Positions 62,905-64,000 of a stretch of DNA of 64,000 nucleotides are shown here, in pieces. The position numbers were made by a program, and so were the translations under genes. Under the pieces are notes generated by a model. It saw only the letters and a program-made list of their open reading frames with translations, was not told the DNA's origin and did not search any database. Origin of the DNA: Plectrocnemia conspersa (Eukaryota > Arthropoda > Insecta > Trichoptera > Polycentropodidae); assembly GCA_009617715.1 (NCBI GenBank), contig VTFK01000052.1, forward strand, positions 930,001-994,000, written 5' to 3'. The stretch's first letter is position 1. Each line of letters starts with the position of its first letter.

Positions 62905-63376
62905 TATAGTCCATCCAAGATGTTAACGCTCATCATCGTTGTGTTGGAAATAAGGGTGCGTGTACACATGCATGCATACATATACAGTTTTCCGTAAATT
63001 TGTTTACACCGATAGGAGAACGTTACTAATACTAAATCAGGGCTGTTTTAAAGGTAGGGTGACCATACAATGAAAATTTAATTTAAAATTATAATGTGTT
63101 ATATTTTTTTTATAAATTATTGTCATGTTGTGGTATTTAAAAAAATAGTATATTAAACAGATATTCAATCTGAAGAAAAATTCTAAGACTGTTATTATGT
63201 TTTTGAGTTAAATATGTATATAAACAAAATAAGAAAGTGATATTTTACACTTTCCTCAACAAATTAAATTAAAAAAAAGTAAAAAATAATTGCACTTGTA
63301 ATTTCACATGGTAACCCTATTATTTTTTCTTACCAATACTGTGACGATGAGCGTTCATATATTGGACGGACTGTAT
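62905..63376. mobile_element. TA-flanked MITE with a second MITE nested in it
   Basis: Outer ends: TATAGTCCATCCAAGATGTT then AACGCTCATCATCG at the left; CGATGAGCGTTCATATATTG then GACGGACTGTA at the right. These are inverted repeats of about 40 bp. Inside, GTAGGGTGACCATACAATGA (from about 63054) is answered by TTCACATGGTAACCCTATTA (ending about 63323), a second inverted pair. No coding frame. Confidence 0.65.
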
Positions 63377-63589
63377 TAATTTAAATTAGCAGGGTTTCCT
63401 TTTGAATTCATGACTTAATTATTTTACTGTAATGTACAGTGTATGTATTTTAATTTCTGTAAATTTGTTTGAAATAAAAAATATTTTTTAGACAGAAAGT
63501 TGTATTTTGCATATCTTTTTATTTTTAATAGATAATTGAGAAATAATAAAATTTATTTTAAAATTAAAAAAACGGTACACAAAGCAGTT

Positions 63590-64000
63590 TGGGATTATAT
63601 TTCTAATATTTTGTATGTCTTCCTTTTGCTTTAATAAGTACCTGAATTCGCCTAGACATGCTATCTATACATTTTTAATTGTTTCATGAAGATTCGAATT
63701 ATGATTCCATTCATAAATCACCTTCATTGCAATTTTAGCAATCTCCCTCTTTAAAAGCTCCCAAACATTCACGATGTGGTTCATATTAGGCGAGTTTCTT
63801 GGGCAATTTGTTTTTGATGTTGTTATCTTTCTAGTACTGCTCTTTTCAAATTTTGTTTTCTCCATCAAAACTTGAAACTTGGACTCATCTGAGAAGCACA
63901 CCTTCAAATAAAAAAATACGCTTTAAATAAGGATTCGTTACATACTTTTTTGACATTAAAACAGCATTATAACCCTTTTATAATCCTCAACAGTAAAATT
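63590..64000 (-). mobile_element. Tc1-like transposase fragment at the window edge
   Basis: Minus-strand frame 63907-63665 starts KVCFSDESKFQ (first catalytic Asp). It then passes directly to SPNMNHIVNVWELLKREI, the SPDLNPIENLWxxLKREI block, and, after a stop, a degenerate SMPRRIQxLIKAKG-like end. The segment with the second catalytic Asp is deleted. It continues past base 64000. Confidence 0.8.

Overview
The window is AT-rich animal DNA. It looks like an insect nuclear genome: spliced genes with canonical GT/AG sites, some very short introns (65-67 bp), arthropod-type gene content, and many decayed mariner/Tc1, piggyBac, hAT and non-LTR elements. The sequence alone does not let me assign an insect order. 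Nothing looks bacterial or viral.

Two genes can be reconstructed with consistent splice phases. (1) A LIM-homeodomain gene of the LMX1 family lies on the minus strand (5353..670; five coding exons, 263 codons). Its GC-rich promoter sits at about 5360-5640 and its first intron is 3.5 kb. (2) A plexin-domain-containing (PLXDC/TEM7-like) single-pass membrane protein lies on the plus strand (13596..26279; eleven coding exons, 463 codons). A possible 18-bp microexon and one unexplained candidate exon lie in its introns. Two further short first exons with good donors are proposed on the plus strand, in a GC-rich island near 37.3 kb and near 59.4 kb. Neither could be named, and both would have to splice to exons outside the window.

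The rest is intergenic and intronic DNA filled with transposon remains. These are: a mariner fragment in the LMX1 intron (4.1-4.5 kb); a ZMYM1-like hAT remnant (7.2-8.6 kb); a composite piggyBac-like element with TTAA ends (9.5-12.0 kb) and a related copy in opposite orientation (27.8-30.7 kb), the latter carrying a nested TA-inserting element; a Tc1-like remnant and two adjacent hairpin MITEs in PLXDC intron 1 (14.6-16.6 kb); non-LTR reverse transcriptase fragments at 24.0-24.5, 46.4-48.3, 54.4-54.6 and 56.1-57.4 kb; a second hAT (33.1-33.8 kb); two more mariners (43.5-44.2 and 49.0-49.5 kb); and a Tc1 fragment running off the right edge.

The most unusual object is a 2.4-kb element at 51993-54365. 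It has terminal inverted repeats of more than 300 bp around a broken gene of an uncharacterised protein family that I know only from predicted invertebrate proteins. From 37 to 62 kb no coding exon beyond the two short ones was found, but several higher-complexity islands (about 44.8-45.3, 49.8-50.2, 55.2-55.5, 61.3-61.5 kb) carry GATA and/or Runx-type motifs and may be enhancers of a developmental gene.
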